Source: Seriola aureovittata
Lineage: Eukaryota; Chordata; Actinopteri; Carangiformes; Carangidae
Length of the DNA stretch: 64,000 bases
Reading direction: 5' to 3'
Assembly: GCF_021018895.1 (NCBI RefSeq)
Contig: NC_079373.1
Location: 3,537,501 to 3,601,500 of the forward strand
Under the pieces are notes generated by a model. The model saw only the letters and a list, made by a program, of their open reading frames with translations, ran no database searches and was not told the DNA's origin. A program made the translations under genes and the position numbers. Each line of letters opens with the position of its first letter. Position 1 is the stretch's first letter. Positions 11,600-23,794 of the stretch are shown one piece after another.

Positions 11600-13341
11600 A
11601 GGCACCAAAATTCAAATTTGAAAGATATTGCAAGTCAAATAGTTCTGTTTGCATTTCAGCTTCTTTAAAGTGGCACTCCATCAATTCAGTATGGCACTGG
11701 ATTAACCTTCCCTACCTTTTTCAAGTTTAGATGTGTGATATCTTCAATTTTTTCTGATCAAAACAAGATTATATTTTCATTTCTTTTTTCTAAATGCCTA
11801 TATAAATAAAAAAGTTCCATCTGTGCTGTTTAACAATTACAGCAAAACAAAAATAAAATCCTATAATAACAGTGTAATAATACTTAAAATTCTGTTTCAT
11901 GCCAGGAAAACGTATTATTGAGTTTGATTGAGTGTCACGCAGCAAACTTGCTCCTATAAGCGATGTTTGGGACGAATGTCCACTGGCCTATAATCCAGGG
12001 CCTGAGGTCACAGTAAATGAATGGCTGGTCCCATTATAGAATTCGCTGTCCATTTAGACAGCACATTCATTATTCAGTATGGCCTCAAAATCTGACCAGT
12101 TTGTGATGCAAGGAACAGCCATATATGAAAATATATACAGGTATACCTCTTTCAAAGTAAACTATATGTGGTCAATTTCAACCAATAACAAAGCTGATGT
12201 AATGACAATTGCTCGTTTTAACATATGCAAACATGTTGTTTTGGGAATTTTTACTTTTTGTTCATCATTAGCCTCATGATAATACATGTGCCTGTTCTCT
12301 TCATCATAAGCAATAAAACACATCAATTGTGTTAATTGTGCTAACTATTTTAAACTAAAAACGATTTGGACACTGAGTAAATGAGGTCTATGGTACATAA
12401 AATAAAGTATGTATATACTGTATACATATATGTATTATAGTATTGTTTAATAATAAGTTACTTAAGTAGATAAAGTATTTTCCTGAATAATAATTCATAT
12501 TTTTTTTCAGTGCTTGTCAATAAAGTCAAACACAGGTATAAACCCTTTTCTAACACATTAGGAGGGGTATGCCGGGGGACTCACAAGAGTAAATGAAGGG
12601 TATATTGATGAGTAAAAGTGGTGGAGTGTCTCTTTAAAAACATTTTGGAATTTCCAAATACTACAATATTTTCCATTTTCACACATCAGTACCACACACA
12701 TACCTGTTATAGTGTGTCTCATTCTAGTAAGACAGTTAAGATAATTTACTAAAGTGCATGTGGGAAACTGGGAACAAATCAGCAGTAAAAAAGTGAGGAA
12801 GAATGGTGATTTAATACAGGATGAGAGAGAGAGAGAGAGAGAGTGCAGCATCCAGATCCACCCCAAAGCAAATCACCTCAACAGTCATTTACGTCTGTGA
12901 AGAGAGATGAGCTCGGGCATAAAAAAAACCCAACATATCTGTCATCAGGTCAGTCTGACGAGGGGGAGTCAGGACTCTTGAGAGCCAGTCTGACTCCGTG
13001 ACTGACAAAGCAGATTTAAACCATCACAGACACTGACTGATGACGAGCTGGCTTCATGTGACAGCTGTGCCAGTAGCCAGTGAAGCTTTGAACACTTTGA
13101 ATTTGTTGCCAGACAAAATATTATTTGTCTTGAGTCTTGAAGAAAATAGAGACAGATGACACATTAAAGGAAAAACCTGAAAGATGAGTGCGAGACACAG
13201 GATGACAATGCCTCCATCCACAGGACAAGAGGGGTCACTGAATGTTTTGATGACTATGACGATGATATGAATCATATCCTGTGACCTTCACAGTCACCGG
13301 ATCTCAACTGGACTGAACACCTGGCAGATTTGGGATCAACG
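11600..13341. other. ndrg4 intron, nothing recognised
   Basis: AT-rich intronic sequence, with a short GA repeat at 12825-12843. Confidence 0.5.
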
Positions 13342-13349
13342 TGTTGGAC

Positions 13350-13594
13350 CAGTCATTCTCAAAGTCCTTGAGAGGGTTCCTGGGTGTCCCCAGAAAAAAA
13401 GAGCAATGATTTATTTTACCTATAATTCCATCCATGTGTAACACAACGACAGAATGAATGACTTTATGGAATAAACATCTAAAAGCAAAAATCCTGTCAG
13501 ATGGACGAACCTGGGACCTGGGAAACCTGGGGAAATGGTGGTCCGTGGTCTAATTTGTGTCAGTCCATGATGTGAAAAAGTTTGAGAACCACTG
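13350..13594. mobile_element. hAT-like MITE with 8-bp flanking duplication
   Basis: Left end CAGTCATTCTCAAAGT and right end (reverse complement) CAGTGGTTCTCAAACT form inverted repeats of the Charlie-like hAT type. The flanks are TGTTGGAC (13342-13349) and TGTAAGAC (13595-13602), a decayed 8-bp target duplication matching at 6 of 8 positions. It is non-coding. Confidence 0.75.
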
Positions 13595-14552
13595 TGTAAG
13601 ACAGCACTCTCCACCACCATCATCAAAACACCCAGTGAGGTCAATATGTTTTGGAAGAATGGTGTTCATCCTCCAGTAGAGTTCACAGACTTGGAGCATC
13701 AATGACAAGGTTCTGGAGGAACTTGGTGGAACAACATCTTACTAAGACACTTAATGTTGGTTTTTCCTTTAATTTTTCACCCATCTATGTTTCATCTTCC
13801 AGACGAGCTGCTTACTCTCTGAGGAATATGGTCTTGACTCTCCATTTAAGACGAGATGTGCTGAAATAAAACAGGCTACTTATCCACACTTAAATTCATA
13901 CTGATGGCTGGAATATAACACATGTTTGATAGCTTAATAACACTGGCTCTCATTTGTCTAACCTGTGTTATTTCAGCATCTCCCTTTGTAAAGCTTAGGG
14001 CAAAACAGGAACATCTGGACAAAAAAATAAGGACATGCACATGAGGTTAGACACCAGTTAGTTTTCACACTTCTTTCTTGTTAAACATGCACTAGTCCGG
14101 TCTTAGTTTGAGTTCATGTGGGAATTTCTTAAGAGATTTCTGAAAGAAAATATGGCAGGATTAAAGATGGATATTGGACATATGAAAAGTCAAAAGGAAT
14201 AGTGGTGGAAAGGGGAAAAAGAAAGTCATGTTTTTAGTTATTGGCAGTGAAAACTGGAAAAAGAAGGACAGGACTGTCAGACACATCTAAAGAGAGAGAA
14301 CGACAAAACAACAGGACCTGAAGCTGCCCTATAGAAGAACATAACAACTTTAACTAATATTGAATGAGCCATTAACTTTCCCAATGTGCCACTGTATCAT
14401 CACCTGCACAGCTGGAGACGTGAGGGGGAGGAAATCCAATAAACTGATTTCTTATCTTAACTGAAAAGGGCAACTTCAGTCCCTGTAGTTTCATGCAAAT
14501 GGCTCTTTGTTTTCAGAGGGAAAACGTTAGCGGTGGCAGTGTTGTGGTCGGA

Positions 14553-14567
14553 CCAGCAGGTGGCACT
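14553..14567 (+). promoter_or_regulatory. CTCF-like site in ndrg4 intron
   Basis: CCAGCAGGTGGCACT fits the CTCF core well (CCASYAGRKGGCRS type). Occupancy is unknown. Confidence 0.4.
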
Positions 14568-15430
14568 CTTTCTTACAACTCCAACCCCTTCACCCCATCA
14601 TACTGCATGTAGAGGGTGTGCTGCAGCTCAGCTCAGTGAGGAGGGAGTGTGTACTCTGACATCTGGATGAAATGTGTATACATGTTTTCCAAAAGAAAAA
14701 AAAAAACCCTTTGGATGAAAGTGTCCCAGTTTATCTTCTTCTATCTCAGAGGGAGGGTCTCTGAGATACAGATTCTCAGTTGAAAGCATCAGAAATTAAA
14801 ACTTTAAGGTGGTGTGATCTCTGCAGGCTCTGTATTGTGTGTGGCTGCATGCTGACAGCTGTGCTGTGAAGATGTGTTGGATCTAGTCGCTCTCTGCTGG
14901 TGCTGTTTGCTGCCATGATGCGTTTGTGGTGCCTTTGATCTCGGAGTCTCTGTGTCTGGAGGCTGGTTTTCGTGAATGTAGATTTTGGCCTAGATTTTTA
15001 GGTCTAGATGTAGCAGGATCTCTGTGCTAAAGAGCAGGATTACTGCAGCACTGAACTGAACTCATCAGGTCCAGCAGGAACAGCGGACTGAGTTGATTAA
15101 GTCTGAGCCAAGAGATCCTCTGAATGGATCTGTCTGTAGGGAAAAACCGCTCTACTAGCCTACCAGTAACATAAGTTCATTTCTGGGAAACTGACCGGTA
15201 GCATGTGCAACAATACAATAACAATAATCAATAATAGCTCAGCTGATATTTGTAAAGGATGACCTTTTGTGTTTTGTAAACTATACAAAAGTATTGTCCA
15301 CTACAGTTCTGGTAGATCAGTGGTGACTGATAAATGTTGACCAGTGTGAAATACACTGAAGTACAATTATACTTTACTGACAAGGTTTTTAGCAAAGGAA
15401 TTTCTATTTTTAGTATATTGCTATTTTTCC

Positions 15431-15878
15431 TTAAAGGTCCCATATAATGTAAAGGTAGATGCCCATGTGTAGTTTGATTATAGATCAGGTCTAGGTTCTA
15501 TATTAATACTGTGAAAGTATCAAAGCCTCAGTCCACAGAGAAATGCACACAGCCTGTATTCAGAAACTGAGCCTTAAAACCAGCCGTCAGGACTTCTGGA
15601 ACTTTGTGATGTCACAACAAAGCAGTCACCGCACTCAGCTACGCCCCAAACCCTGCTATATTTTTATTGGATCACTCAGAAAGAAGAGAGGCTCAGAGCC
15701 TCCTCTCTTCTGATTGGTTCACTGACCTGTTGTTACTAAAGCTCCAGAGAGAAGCCTGAGAGAGGAGATGTAAAACTACACTGAGATGGTTTCTGGTTCT
15801 TAAAACCACAAATTTATCTTCTTATGGATCAACACTTCAAATAAAACACAGGAGAAGAAGAAAATATGGGACCTTTAA
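15431..15878 (+). mobile_element. TTAA-flanked MITE, copy 1
   Basis: The element starts TTAAAGGTCCCATAT and ends ATATGGGACCTTTAA, giving inverted ends with TTAA on both sides. It has no coding capacity. The internal sequence matches the reverse strand of the element at 39884-40213, with about 118 bp extra in the middle that the other copy lacks. TTAA duplication is typical of piggyBac and Kolobok elements; which one mobilised it cannot be told from here. Confidence 0.8.
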
Positions 15879-16134
15879 GTAAATGATTAACCTGCTTTAC
15901 TGTGCAGACCGTGGCTGTTTTCTACTAGCAGGTATCAGCAGTTAACATCAGCCATGTTGATGTGGACAAAACTAAATAAAGATTCTGTGCCAGTCTTCTG
16001 TCGAGCTCAGAGGGACTTTCTTGTGATTTTGCATCATGAGTTAGTTCTGTATTATGAAATATCAAGTATCTGAGTTTCCAGTTTTATGATCAGTTAAACT
16101 TTCTGAGTTGTTGTTGGTTGTGTTGTTGGATTCA

Positions 16135-16241
16135 GTGTGCTGGCGGTCGGATGTTTCTGCTGGTTCTGGTAGTTACCGGGAGGACCCCGCTGGTCCGACG
16201 GCGGGTCTGGCGGAGCCAGTGCCGTGCGATGACATGCCAGC
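16135..16241 (+). other. GC-rich exon-like segment of unknown identity
   Basis: A GC-rich island in AT-rich intron is preceded by a T/G-rich tract ending TTGGATTCAG and followed by a consensus donor, GCGGTGAGTGG. Read on the plus strand it is open and could encode a peptide containing SYREDPAGPTAGLAEPVP. I do not recognise the protein. It could be an antisense gene's exon, a retroelement fragment or chance. The neighbouring 16242-16315 is also very G-rich. Confidence 0.25.
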
Positions 16242-17633
16242 GGTGAGTGGGGCGACTGGGGGGAGAGGGGTGGTTAAGGGGCGGGGGGCTGGCGGGGCAG
16301 GGGAGCCCCCCTGATGCCTCGTCTCCTTTATCCTGCTGTGTTGTGAAACAACAAGCACAACAAGGTGGTTATTGGATAACAACCAGTTCAGCAACATACA
16401 CATAAAAATGTGACGTAAATTATTCATGACTCATTTTCTGAGGCAATATTCATGGAGGTTTCAGAAACACCCTCAACGCTCTGAACCTTTGAAGCTCCAA
16501 ACAAGAGACTCCTGGCTTGAGTTCTGCTCCAGCATCACCAAAAAGGTCACCCTTAAGATCCATCACCCTCCTTTCACTGGAAAAGAGGAGCAGGTTGTGG
16601 GCAGAGACCTGTTGGATGAGATTACTCTCATGCCTCTCTAAACCCAGGAACATGCTGCATTCATGGGAAACACAGTAAATATAAGCTTCAGAGAAGAAGA
16701 GGCTGTACAGCAACTGGTATGTTACTTTCAGGGCCAGAGCTAGGATCTTTTTCATATTTCATTTCCTCAATCATTAAACCCTATTTGAAACTTTTATTTC
16801 CCAGTCTTCTCTAAAATGCAATAAATTACTAATTTATTTATTTATTTAGTTGTAATCCAAAAATACTGTGTAAAGCTACTGGAATCAGCTGATAAAAACC
16901 ACATTAGATGTCTTAGTTTTTAAAGCTAAAACCCCCATATTCCATGAAAATACAGATGACATCATGTTTATTAAGAGCATCCTATGGTGTTTTTCTTGTA
17001 AACAAAAGTTATTTTTCCTTCAAGAGACACTGTGTGGATGTATTTACTTCCTCATGCAAAGCTTAGAAGTTAGAAGCCTTCTTCTTTGTTGGCACCTTTA
17101 CCATCAACAGCCATCTATGGCCAGAAACCATCAGTGGGCTGTACACGGGCACACGCTTCTGTCTTTACCCAACACAAACAAAACAGGGGCAACAACATTA
17201 AACTATCTTAATATTTACTTTTGTTTTCACAGAAAAACCTGAAGCATTGCCAAGAAAAACAAATATTGTATATTACAGATTATATATATATATATGTATA
17301 TATATATATAAAATAATGGATGATTATTATTATTTGGACACATGTGGACAATTCAAATGCATCACTATCAGTTTATTTCTTGTTTTAAGTGCTGAGTGTT
17401 AACTCCTGATATTTTGACATCTTCAAATTAAATCAATCAAAGAAGAAGAACCATCAGGACATGTTTGTTGTGTCCATATGAAGTGAATGCAGCGTTAGTC
17501 CGACATGACTCGCTGTGAGTCAGAGCAGAGTTTTACCAGTGTTTTGTGCCAGGAGGTAATCACTCAGTAACCGCTCTTAAAGGTCACTAACGCACTGTTG
17601 CACAACACCAGAGCTGCAGACTTTAAATGAGCT

Positions 17634-17636
<3 letters not shown>

Positions 17637-17679
<43 letters not shown>

Positions 17680-17694
17680 AAGAGAGAGAGAGAG
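17637..17694. repeat. (GA)n microsatellite
   Basis: A GA repeat with two interruptions. Confidence 0.95.
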
Positions 17695-17779
17695 GCAGGA
17701 GATAAAAACTGCAAATGTGTCTGAGCTGAAATCACCATTTCAACACAACAATGACATGAGCAGCACAAACACGGAGCTG

Positions 17780-18680
17780 GGCTGATGGAGGCAGCTGTTC
17801 ATGGCCTTGATTCGTTATAAGCAGCGGGTCATAATGAATGGGCCTAATGACCTTGAGCTAGATCAATAGCAGAATTAGTCTTTCATATTGATGCACAGGC
17901 TGCTTCTAATAAGCTAAACCTGACCTACTGTAACTCCTGGGAGCGCAGTTTCATTTCTGACACACTGGCCAAGTGAGTCATGGCTAACAGGTTTAGTCAG
18001 AAACAAGAGGCTGGTCAGAAGCAGAAGAGTACTCCAGACTTGTTTACAACCGGCTCAATATGTTGTTTTCATGCGTGTCTGGACAGTAATGATTTTGTTG
18101 CCTGTCGTTTGCTTTCCACTGCAATAAAAACAGCCTTGTCACAACTGGCCTTTTCTGATCTACTTTTTTTTTGCTGTTCTATTCACACACAGCTTGAAAG
18201 AATAATAACCAACTCAGTTCACTGAGAACTAAGGAGAAAATGAGTCTTTTTCTCGCCTCTTCAAGTCGCTTTTCAAGTTAATCTGGCAAATCTCCACCGT
18301 TTCCATAATTCCTGCAACAAGAGGCTCTCAAACATTCAAGAGCCCCCAATTCAGCCACAACCTGTTGCTTAGGTAATGGAGAAGTGGACTGCAATAAGTG
18401 GCCTTTATATAACCACCCACTGACTATTCTCTGCCCCCCTCTGTTTTTGCTCCCCTCTTTGTCTCCCCCCACTCTCTCTCTCTCTCTCTCTCTCAGCTTA
18501 AGTGACCTTTTATCTTTTCATGCTGTTGTTATCAAATAGTCATGGTTGGATGGCGTTCATTAATTTCCTCCTCCGCTGGTAAACAAGCGCACTGTCTAAT
18601 TATAAATCATCACTGCTAATGAGCGCAAACATCTCTGTCTTAATACACCAAGAGTTTTCAGAGTGGTTCATCCTACGCGA
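17780..18680. other. intron with conserved-element-like blocks
   Basis: Low-repeat sequence close to the long first coding exon. 17800-17960 and 18540-18670 contain several TAAT, CATTAA and TAATTA words of the kind found in developmental enhancers. Conservation cannot be tested from one sequence. Confidence 0.25.
18473..18496. repeat. (CT)n microsatellite
   Basis: About 11 CT units. Confidence 0.9.
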
Positions 18681-18762
18681 CACTAATCAGCATGTGAGCA
18701 CACAGACAGGAGGGTTAATGGCACAGAGAATACACACAGTGAATAAAGCCCAGTAAACTGAC

Positions 18763-18840
18763 CATGTCTGAGTCCACTCCTCTCTGCTCCGGCAGCAGGG
18801 GCTTCTCCTCTGTGAACTGCTGCTCCTTAATCCCCGCCAT
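18763..18840 (-). CDS. ndrg4: ndrg4 first coding exon of the long isoform
   Basis: The ATG at 18840 on the minus strand opens 26 codons, MAGIKEQQFTEEKPLLPEQR followed by GVDSDM, ending at the donor GTCAGT (18762-18757). From memory, human long NDRG4 starts this segment MAGLQELRFPEEKPLLRGQD; the MAG start and EEKPLL core match. NDRG2 and NDRG3 have related but different leaders. The exon ends in phase 0, compatible with either the cassette exon or the shared exon. A plausible acceptor, CGTTGCAG, lies 13 nt before the ATG with the exon starting at 18853, so this is probably an internal exon fed by a far upstream non-coding exon. That acceptor is preceded by a 45-unit GT repeat on the sense strand. 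Upstream coding in some isoforms cannot be excluded. Confidence 0.92.
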
Positions 18841-18853
18841 CCTGGACAGCAAC
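18841..18853 (-). other. ndrg4: possible 5'UTR part of the ndrg4 long first coding exon
   Basis: Thirteen bases, GTTGCTGTCCAGG, lie between a TTGCAG acceptor-like site and the start codon. Without transcript data, a transcription start inside this exon is an alternative. Confidence 0.45.
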
Positions 18854-18869
18854 CTGCAACGACCGTGGC

Positions 18870-18870
<1 letters not shown>

Positions 18871-18961
<91 letters not shown>
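18871..18961. repeat. (CA)45 microsatellite next to an ndrg4 acceptor
   Basis: About 90 bp of uninterrupted CA on the plus strand, GT on the ndrg4 sense strand. It ends 18 bp from the acceptor-like site at 18854-18855. It is the longest perfect repeat in the window. Confidence 0.95.
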
Positions 18962-18963
<2 letters not shown>

Positions 18964-19369
18964 TCTAAGGTTACACTATCATTTCATCATGCAGAGTGCT
19001 CTCTTTTTGTCTGACCTTAAAAAAGCAAAATCATCTGCATTGGCTCCCAGCATGACACATGGTGATGGCATTTCTGTTTCATTTACATGATTTACATGTA
19101 ATAAAACAGTGACGTTCTTCAATTTCACAAATCCACACTGTGAAATTATGGAAGGGGTCAGTTTGCCGATTGGATGTTGTGTTGAGCTGGAGTAGCTTGA
19201 GCAGCAGACAAATGAGGAGCTGATCAGAAACGGAGGAGATGGAATCAAGATGGGAATTTTGCCGCAAAGCCACCCTGCAGTACAAGCCACTGTACAGTAC
19301 ACACCGGAGTTTAATAACAAGTCACTAAAAAATAATTAAACTGGCTGGTGATGCCAAACTAGAGGTCAA

Positions 19370-19790
19370 ATTAAAGGTGCTCTGTGGAGTTTTCCTGTAC
19401 ACAAGCAAAATCCTTGAGGCCTAATACAGCTGCTAAGTGGGAGGGGCTGTTTGTTACAAAAGTGTTTTTTTTTCCCATTCTGTATTGAATTTTTCCTTTA
19501 AATGACAACCTCATTGTTACCATACATAGAAACACACCCTATGGCCACTAATTTTAACTAATTGTTTGTTATTGCCTGGCAGACATGTCTAAATACTACA
19601 ATACCCATGAGCCTTTAATGCTGTTGCCACAGAGAAGAGGCTAGTCAGAGGCAAGAATCAGAGTGGCACCAACTCACTCTCCAGTTAACTCTAAAAATCA
19701 GTCTCTGAGAGAAATGAAATCTAAAAAGGAGAGAAGAATCAGAAAGTTTGGTCTGACCGATCCTGGTATTTTTTTTATTATTTTCCCAAA
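19370..19790 (+). repeat. probable dispersed MITE-like repeat
   Basis: TTAAAGGTGCTCTGTGGAGT at the left and ATCAGAGTGGCACCAACTCA, then GTTTGGTCTGACCGATCC, further right are typical of a common fish repeat starting at TTAA. The right end is not defined. Confidence 0.4.
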
Positions 19791-22068
19791 GTAAGTTCAA
19801 AGTACAGTTTCTACAAAAACACAGTTAAGTGATGCTCTAGTTTGCAACACAACAAAGACACTGGAGTAGACATGGATGATTACCAACCAAGATTACTCAG
19901 TAAAAAGCGGAGCTCGGAAATTCACAGAAAGTTGCTCCCAAAGTAACAACGTACAGTTATACACAAACACGCCAATACACACTGACACATCAACACACAC
20001 AAAGAGTGAGGTCAGAAGTGTCAGTACAATAACACTGCTGGATGATGACATCGGTCCACCAACACACAAACATGACCACAGACACACAGAGTGGTAAGAT
20101 TTAGTTTTTTACATTAATTAAGACTCAGTGAAAACTTTTCCTCATTTAACGTGAAGTTGGAGAGATGGATAATGGGAGAATGTGTTGAAATAAAAATTTA
20201 AAGACTTTTCCTTAAGCCCCACCACCCTTCGTTGTTGCTATACCTGTCAAGTTTTCCATTTTTGCACTCGTTGCATTAAAATTGCAATGAAAACGGTGAA
20301 ATTGTGGAAACAGGAGGTCCTTGATTTTAGATTGAAGTAGACAAAAGCAGACTTTTATTTCAAGCCAAAAACCATTAGATTTAGTGGTTTGACAACTGTC
20401 AAACCACTAACATTAGCATACGGTGATATAAAAGCATCCTGAACCATTTTACATACTGTGGCAAAATACTGAACAATATGTTATTTGTGAACGCTTTTTG
20501 CAAAGGCACATCTAATCCCACAAAAAAATTTAATTAGCTAACAATAGTCTTCTTATCTTTGGGAATAATGCTAAGTTACCACTGTAGATAGTAAGCTAGT
20601 TGGCTGGACATGATAACTTGAAGCCCATGTTAAAGCAGATAATCACTGCTTTATCTATTTCTTACAATTGTGCTCTTGTGTTTGGGGTTTTGTAGAGTGA
20701 AGAAAAGACACTACCCTCTTTGAATGCTGACCATCGTTCTTACTAGAGCCCCTTGTTAAACATGCAGATAAATCCAAATCTTTCACAGGCTAGCCGTGTG
20801 TGGATATAGATGATTTTAAAAAAAATGCTATATGGAGGAGGAGAATCAATTGCTAGATGATGAAGTCACTAATTGCTATTGTTGGTCATTGTTTTTACTT
20901 TAGATAATGCTAATCACCTTGCATTAACATTGGATGCACTAAACTGCTAACATTGAACACAATCTCATAGGAATACAACAGTCTTATACTTTGCTGAATG
21001 ATAGCCACTACATAGCAAGCATTAGCATTAACAGCTGTTTACTTACCAGTCTTGTTAAGAGCTTCAGTCATCGTTGTGATTACAAGTCAAGAGGTTTTAA
21101 TATGCCCCCTACTTCTTCAGGGCAACCTGGATGTTACAGTGACTCGGTATCGGAATGTGACGAAACACTCCGACTTGGCTGGAGCTAGCTGGTTAGCATG
21201 CTAACTTCAGTAGAAGAAAATAAGTGATAGAAATAGAAGGAAAACAAGAGCATTGGCGATGGTTTCCACCACTGGAGACAGCTCTTAGTGATCAAGTTTG
21301 ATGTTGAACTCACAAAGTTTCTCCTGGTAAGTAAACAGCTCTTAATGCTAATGTTGACTGTATAGCAGTAGCAAAATTTGCAAACAGCTGTTTTAACTCA
21401 CTTCAGAATTAATGTGTTCTAGTTCCAGCTGACAATAATTCAGGTTTTAACTTTAATTTTTTTTTTTATTTCATAATAATAATGAACACCTGCAATGCCT
21501 GCAGAGTTTTCCAAATCTTATTGTTTTTAGGAGCAAAAAACAACAAGACACTTCAGAAGGAAATATCCCCAAACATAATATGAATAATGAATAATACCAA
21601 AACCATGTCCATGGATGAAACTTGTGAACTGACTCTTAAGGGGCTTCCAACACCTTCCCAGTGGTGTCTACACAACACACAACACCACTCTTTCTCTTTC
21701 TTTCTGTCTTGCACCACTTTTACCCTTAAAGGAATAAAGCCCAGATTCTACTTGCGGTCACTCCAAGCAGCCGATGTGTGTACGGTTTGCGTGACTTACA
21801 GTGGAAAACCCACCATAATGAAATACAGACCTCATCACAGCTTGGATTTTTAAAGTAAAGCTCCACCTGTCAAAGGTAATATGTGACTTTCACTGGCGAC
21901 AAGACACAAGGTGACTTTGTGATCACAGGCAAGTGGCCAAAGCCTTTGGGTTCAGATAAGCTGCGTGTCTCAATGGTGCAGATAGCTGAAGAAGACAAAG
22001 TACTCAAGTCATTTTCATTTTAAATTTGTGTTAAATGTTAAATTTAAACCTGCATTCATTTTTTTTTT

Positions 22069-22815
22069 CATATTTTGGCCACATGGGGGTATCGGAACAA
22101 CATATAATCACTGACATCATCAACTTGTAAAGCTATCACATGAAGAATGTGTTGACAAGCAGTTAGCAGCTTACTTATACATTTTACAGACTCAGAGCAA
22201 AATGAGTATTTATTTGGATTCGTTGTTGGTCCAATGTTCACTCTCTTTCAGCTCTGTTTTCATCTCCACCCACTCCTAAAGCCCCTCTCAGACAGGAAGT
22301 ACATACCACTGCTCGCTCCTAGTGATGGCACTTTGTCATTTCAGACATATGTGACTTTACGTTCCTTAAGAGCTCAAATCAATCATAATGACAGATTGAT
22401 GGAAAGCACTGCGTGATATTTAGCATCAGTCATCATTTATTGATAGCGCTGCCTGTTTTATAAAATCTGACCGTACACAAGCATCGAATGACAGTTCATT
22501 AAGTTGGGACGTATGTTTAATTCCTATTTGCTCTCATAATGTTCTGTATGTAAAGCATTTTGCTGGATATTCATTTATTCACCCATGCAGTTGGCATGAA
22601 TGGACTTTGGAAACATACGGAGAGACTGTTGATCAGATTATTGTTGAAAGAGGATTTTAACCTCTGAACCAAAACAGTAAAGTTTAAAACCAAAACAAAG
22701 AGCTGCAAGATGCCTAAAAGCTCTATAGAGCTAAAAGGAAACTGCAAAGCTGGTTGACAGTTTTCTGTGGGTGTGTCACTACAAGAAATTCATTATACAT
22801 TACCATTAATAGAAA
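22069..22815 (+). repeat. dispersed repeat copy A
   Basis: It shares AAACTGCAAAGCTGGTTGAC and the following TGTGGGTGTGTCACTACAA with copy B, and matches its 5' part at about 22129-22230. It lacks the inserted MITE. It is non-coding. Confidence 0.55.
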
Positions 22816-23589
22816 AATTGACTGGAGAAGGGTAAGATGACTGGAAATGGGTTTTGGATTAAAGAGCATTAGCTTATTTCCTCATGTTAAAAGATCATTC
22901 CGGTTTTTTACAACTCGGGACTTATTCTCATAGCACTGAGCATTGTACCCACCAAAGTCACTGCTGAGGAGACATTGTTAAGAAGTTGGGTTGGAGGTGG
23001 GGCTCTGGAAATGCTGACAGCAGCAGCAGCAGTGGCGACAAGCAGTGACATAGTTTTCAGATGAGGGGTATGCGAAGGCATGCAGCAAAAGAATGAGCGG
23101 AGCACTGACAGCTTGAGGACACCGCCATGATTAAATGGGTGTGTTGAATATGTTTTGCACTGAGACGAGTGTGTCATATAAGCGTAGCACTGGAGAGCCA
23201 CAATTTATTTTATTTTATTTTTCATAATCCACTTGTCACACAACCAGGAGTGAGCTCAACCACTACAAGAAAATAAATTCAAGAAATGCCAGCAGCAACA
23301 GCAGCTACTGACTTTTGAAATCAGAGACTTAGCTCTCAGTGGATTTCCTCTAAATCTGTATTAGTTTGAAAACATTTTCTCGGGGACTTCAGAGTTTATG
23401 GATCTGTCACCACAAACCTTTATATACAACCCACATAAACTGAGATCCACCTACACAACATGGGTTATATGTCCACACATTGGTTTAGCTAATTAGCTAT
23501 AAAAAAAAATACTAACTGCAACAATACTCAATCAAATTGACCCTGTTTTGTTATAGTTAGTGAAAAATCCTGGGGTGGAGATGTAGGTA

Positions 23590-23794
23590 CCTTTAGGAAT
23601 TCATCAGTTAAAGTTAAAAGACAGCTTGAAGCAGCAATAATTTAGTTTCTTGTTGCTGCTGGAAATGGAGTAAATGAGATCAGACTTTCACAGGATGTGA
23701 AAAAAGAGGCTAAAAAGCACATTGCACAACAGATGGATGATGATAATTTACTGTGGGTTCATCGCTACAAATGATCCCTTTTACATGATGAACT
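23590..23794 (+). repeat. dispersed repeat copy C (partial)
   Basis: CTGTGGGTTCATCGCTACAA and the following ATGATCCC match the 3' region of copies A and B. It is partial and interrupted by the MITE at 23795. Confidence 0.4.

Noticed and set aside
18687..18962. Minus-strand open frames beginning with a long Cys-Val run
   Set aside because: The Cys-Val part is the GT microsatellite translated; only the MAGIKEQ segment at 18763-18840 is real coding.
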